Shown here piece by piece: positions 4,803 through 6,186 of a stretch of DNA of 6,186 bases; within the stretch, counting starts at the first letter, position 1; every line of letters begins with the position of its first letter. Under the pieces are notes generated by a model. The model did no database searches and was not told the DNA's origin. It saw only the letters and a program-made list of their open reading frames with translations. A program made the translations under genes and the position numbers. This stretch comes from Caulobacteraceae bacterium (GTDB lineage: Bacteria > Pseudomonadota > Alphaproteobacteria > Caulobacterales > Caulobacteraceae), in the NCBI GenBank assembly GCA_947501315.1, contig CANMXH010000136.1:1-6186 (forward strand), in the 5' to 3' direction.

Positions 4803-6128
4803 TCAGTCGCGCTCCAGAAACCGGATCGCGCTCAGCACATGGGTGCGGACGCCCAACGGCAGCACGGCCTCATTGACGTCGAACTCCGGCGAATGGTTCG
4901 GCGGCGAGGTCGAGGGATCAACCCCGTCCTTCGAGCCGCCAAGGTGGTAGAAGACGCCCGGCACTTCCTGCGACAGATAGCTGAAATCCTCGGCCACCGT
5001 CGTCGGCGGGGTGGCCGGATTGACGTTGCCCGCCCCGGCCGCCTCGGTCAGCACCGGGGCGAGCCAGGCCGACAGCGCCTCATTGTTGAACACCAGCGCC
5101 GCGTTCTGGCGCACCGTGAACTCGGCCGTCGCGCCATAGGTCTCGGCGACATTGTCGATGGCGACGCGGGTGCGGGCGACGAGGTCGTCGCGCTGGGCAA
5201 TGTCGAAGGTCCGCAGGGTGCCGGACAGGACGGCCCGGTCCGGAATGATGTTGTAGCGAACGCCGGCGTCGAGGGTGGCGATGGTGAAGACCGTGGGCGT
5301 CGTGGTCGGATCGATGGTCCGCGCCGTCAGGGTATTGATCGTCTGGACGATCTGGGCCGCGGTGGCGATGACGTCGACGCCCTTCCAGGGCCAGGCCCCG
5401 TGGGTCTGGCGACCGTTCAGGGTGATATCGACCCGGTCCGAGGCCGCCATGAAGCCGCGCGGGCGGTAGAAGACCGTGCCCGGCCGCCCCGGCACGACAT
5501 GCAGGCCGAAGATGGCATCGGGGCGGGGGTTGGCCAGCGCCCCCTCCTGGATCATCAGCCGGGCGCCGCCCAGCGGCTCACCGGGAGGGGCGCCTTCCTC
5601 GGCGGGCTGGAAGATGAAGACGATGGTACCGGAAATATCCTCGCGCATGCCGGCCAGCACCTCGGCGGCACCCATCAGCATGGCGACATGGGCGTCGTGG
5701 CCACAGGCGTGGGCTACCGGCACCGTGCTGCCCATATAGGTGCCGATCGCGGTCGAGGCGAAGGGCAGCCCCGTGGCCTCCAGCACCGGCAGGGCGTCCA
5801 TATCGGCCCTCAGGGCCACCACCCCGCCCGGCCGTCCGCCGCGCAAGATCCCGACGACGCCGGTCTTGCCCACTTCCGTGCGGACCTCCATCCCCAGCGC
5901 CCGCAGGTGTGCAGCGACCAGGGCGGCGGTGCGGGTCTCGGCAAAACCCAGTTCGGGGTTGGCGTGCAGGTCGCGGCGCCAGGCGATGACGCGGGGCATT
6001 CCGGCGGTCACAGCTGCCTCGATCCGGTCGAGGGCGACCGGCGCGGTGCCATTCTCCCGCGCCTGGGCCAGGCCCGCAGACAAGGCCAGCGACAGGGTGG
6101 AGACGGCGAGCAGGCGGCGGAAGGTCAT
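4803..6128 (-). CDS. Secreted M20-family amidohydrolase (hippuricase/IAA-amino-acid-hydrolase-like)
   Basis: Zinc- or manganese-type metallohydrolase of 441 residues that probably removes acyl groups from N-acyl amino acids or cuts related amides; the substrate is not determined. The N-terminus (RRLLAVSTLSLALSAGLAQA) is a signal peptide with likely cleavage after AQA at residue 23, so it acts in the periplasm or outside. Motifs in order: RRDLHANPELGF.E (51-64), LRADMDALP (106-114), HACGHDAH (140-147) with ligands C142 and H144, QPAEEG (174-179) with base E177 and ligand E178, GLH (208-210), the dimerisation-domain THGAWPWKGVD (242-252), and PNHSPEFD (410-417) with ligand H412. All expected ligands are present. 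ATG 6128 is chosen because it begins the signal peptide; the frame stays open to the window edge but those residues look unlike coding sequence. GGGA lies just upstream. The 64-aa gene follows after three bases. Confidence 0.93.
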   Translation of the reverse strand: MTFRRLLAVSTLSLALSAGLAQARENGTAPVALDRIEAAVTAGMPRVIAWRRDLHANPELGFAETRTAALVAAHLRALGMEVRTEVGKTGVVGILRGGRPGGVVALRADMDALPVLEATGLPFASTAIGTYMGSTVPVAHACGHDAHVAMLMGAAEVLAGMREDISGTIVFIFQPAEEGAPPGEPLGGARLMIQEGALANPRPDAIFGLHVVPGRPGTVFYRPRGFMAASDRVDITLNGRQTHGAWPWKGVDVIATAAQIVQTINTLTARTIDPTTTPTVFTIATLDAGVRYNIIPDRAVLSGTLRTFDIAQRDDLVARTRVAIDNVAETYGATAEFTVRQNAALVFNNEALSAWLAPVLTEAAGAGNVNPATPPTTVAEDFSYLSQEVPGVFYHLGGSKDGVDPSTSPPNHSPEFDVNEAVLPLGVRTHVLSAIRFLERD

Positions 6129-6186
6129 GGCGGTTCCCAGTATTCGAGAGCCGACAAGGTGCGCGGAGCAGGGGGTCGGGCGCAAG

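Noticed and set aside
6129..6185. N-terminal extension of the amidohydrolase to the window edge
   Set aside because: The extra 19 residues precede a complete signal peptide that starts at ATG 6128; the extension reflects only the absence of a stop.
6129..6186. Promoter of the amidohydrolase gene
   Set aside because: TTGTCG and AATACT on the minus strand are only a few bases apart, not the 16-18 nt of a sigma70-type promoter, and no better pair is visible.

Overview
The window is G+C-rich (roughly two thirds by eye) and densely coded. Nearly all its genes favour G or C at third codon positions. The gene set and style fit an alphaproteobacterium, most likely Caulobacterales (Brevundimonas/Caulobacter-like): a long two-domain dCTP deaminase, DapE, a secreted M20 amidohydrolase, and GTG starts with stop/start overlaps. 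The taxonomic call is inference from gene content and style, not from a marker gene.

Layout. (1) 85-1116 (+): long-form dCTP deaminase (dcd). (2) 1121-1190: convergent junction filled by an inverted array of a 7-nt unit (TAGGGCT); the last unit supplies the stop codon of the next gene. (3) 2929-1188 (-): a two-gene unit, a cupin protein followed by an MFS_3/EntS-like transporter, joined by a GTGA stop/start overlap. (4) 2930-2977: a 48-bp divergent gap. (5) 2978-4138 (+): dapE with all known catalytic and zinc residues. (6) 4139-4392: a second convergent junction holding a 178-bp element with about 50-nt inverted arms made of AAGGACAC-like units and a 16-bp palindrome in its centre. (7) 6128-4393 (-): a signal-peptide-bearing M20 amidohydrolase, a 64-aa helix-hairpin-helix protein that recalls phage gpW in pattern, and a 45-aa single-TM protein. 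The gap before the last gene can form an H-type pseudoknot. Positions 6129-6186 are upstream sequence running off the window.

How the genes work together. Most are ordinary metabolism: Dcd feeds dUMP/dTTP synthesis, DapE makes LL-diaminopimelate for lysine and peptidoglycan, and the secreted amidohydrolase probably cleaves N-acyl or peptide-like amides in the periplasm. Cupin plus exporter look like one translationally coupled unit of unknown substrate. I see no defence system, CRISPR, prophage block, transposase or RNA gene. The unusual content is in the gaps. Both convergent junctions are occupied by unrelated inverted repeats built from short tandem units, and there are two small genes, one of which (45 aa) is easily missed by length cut-offs.
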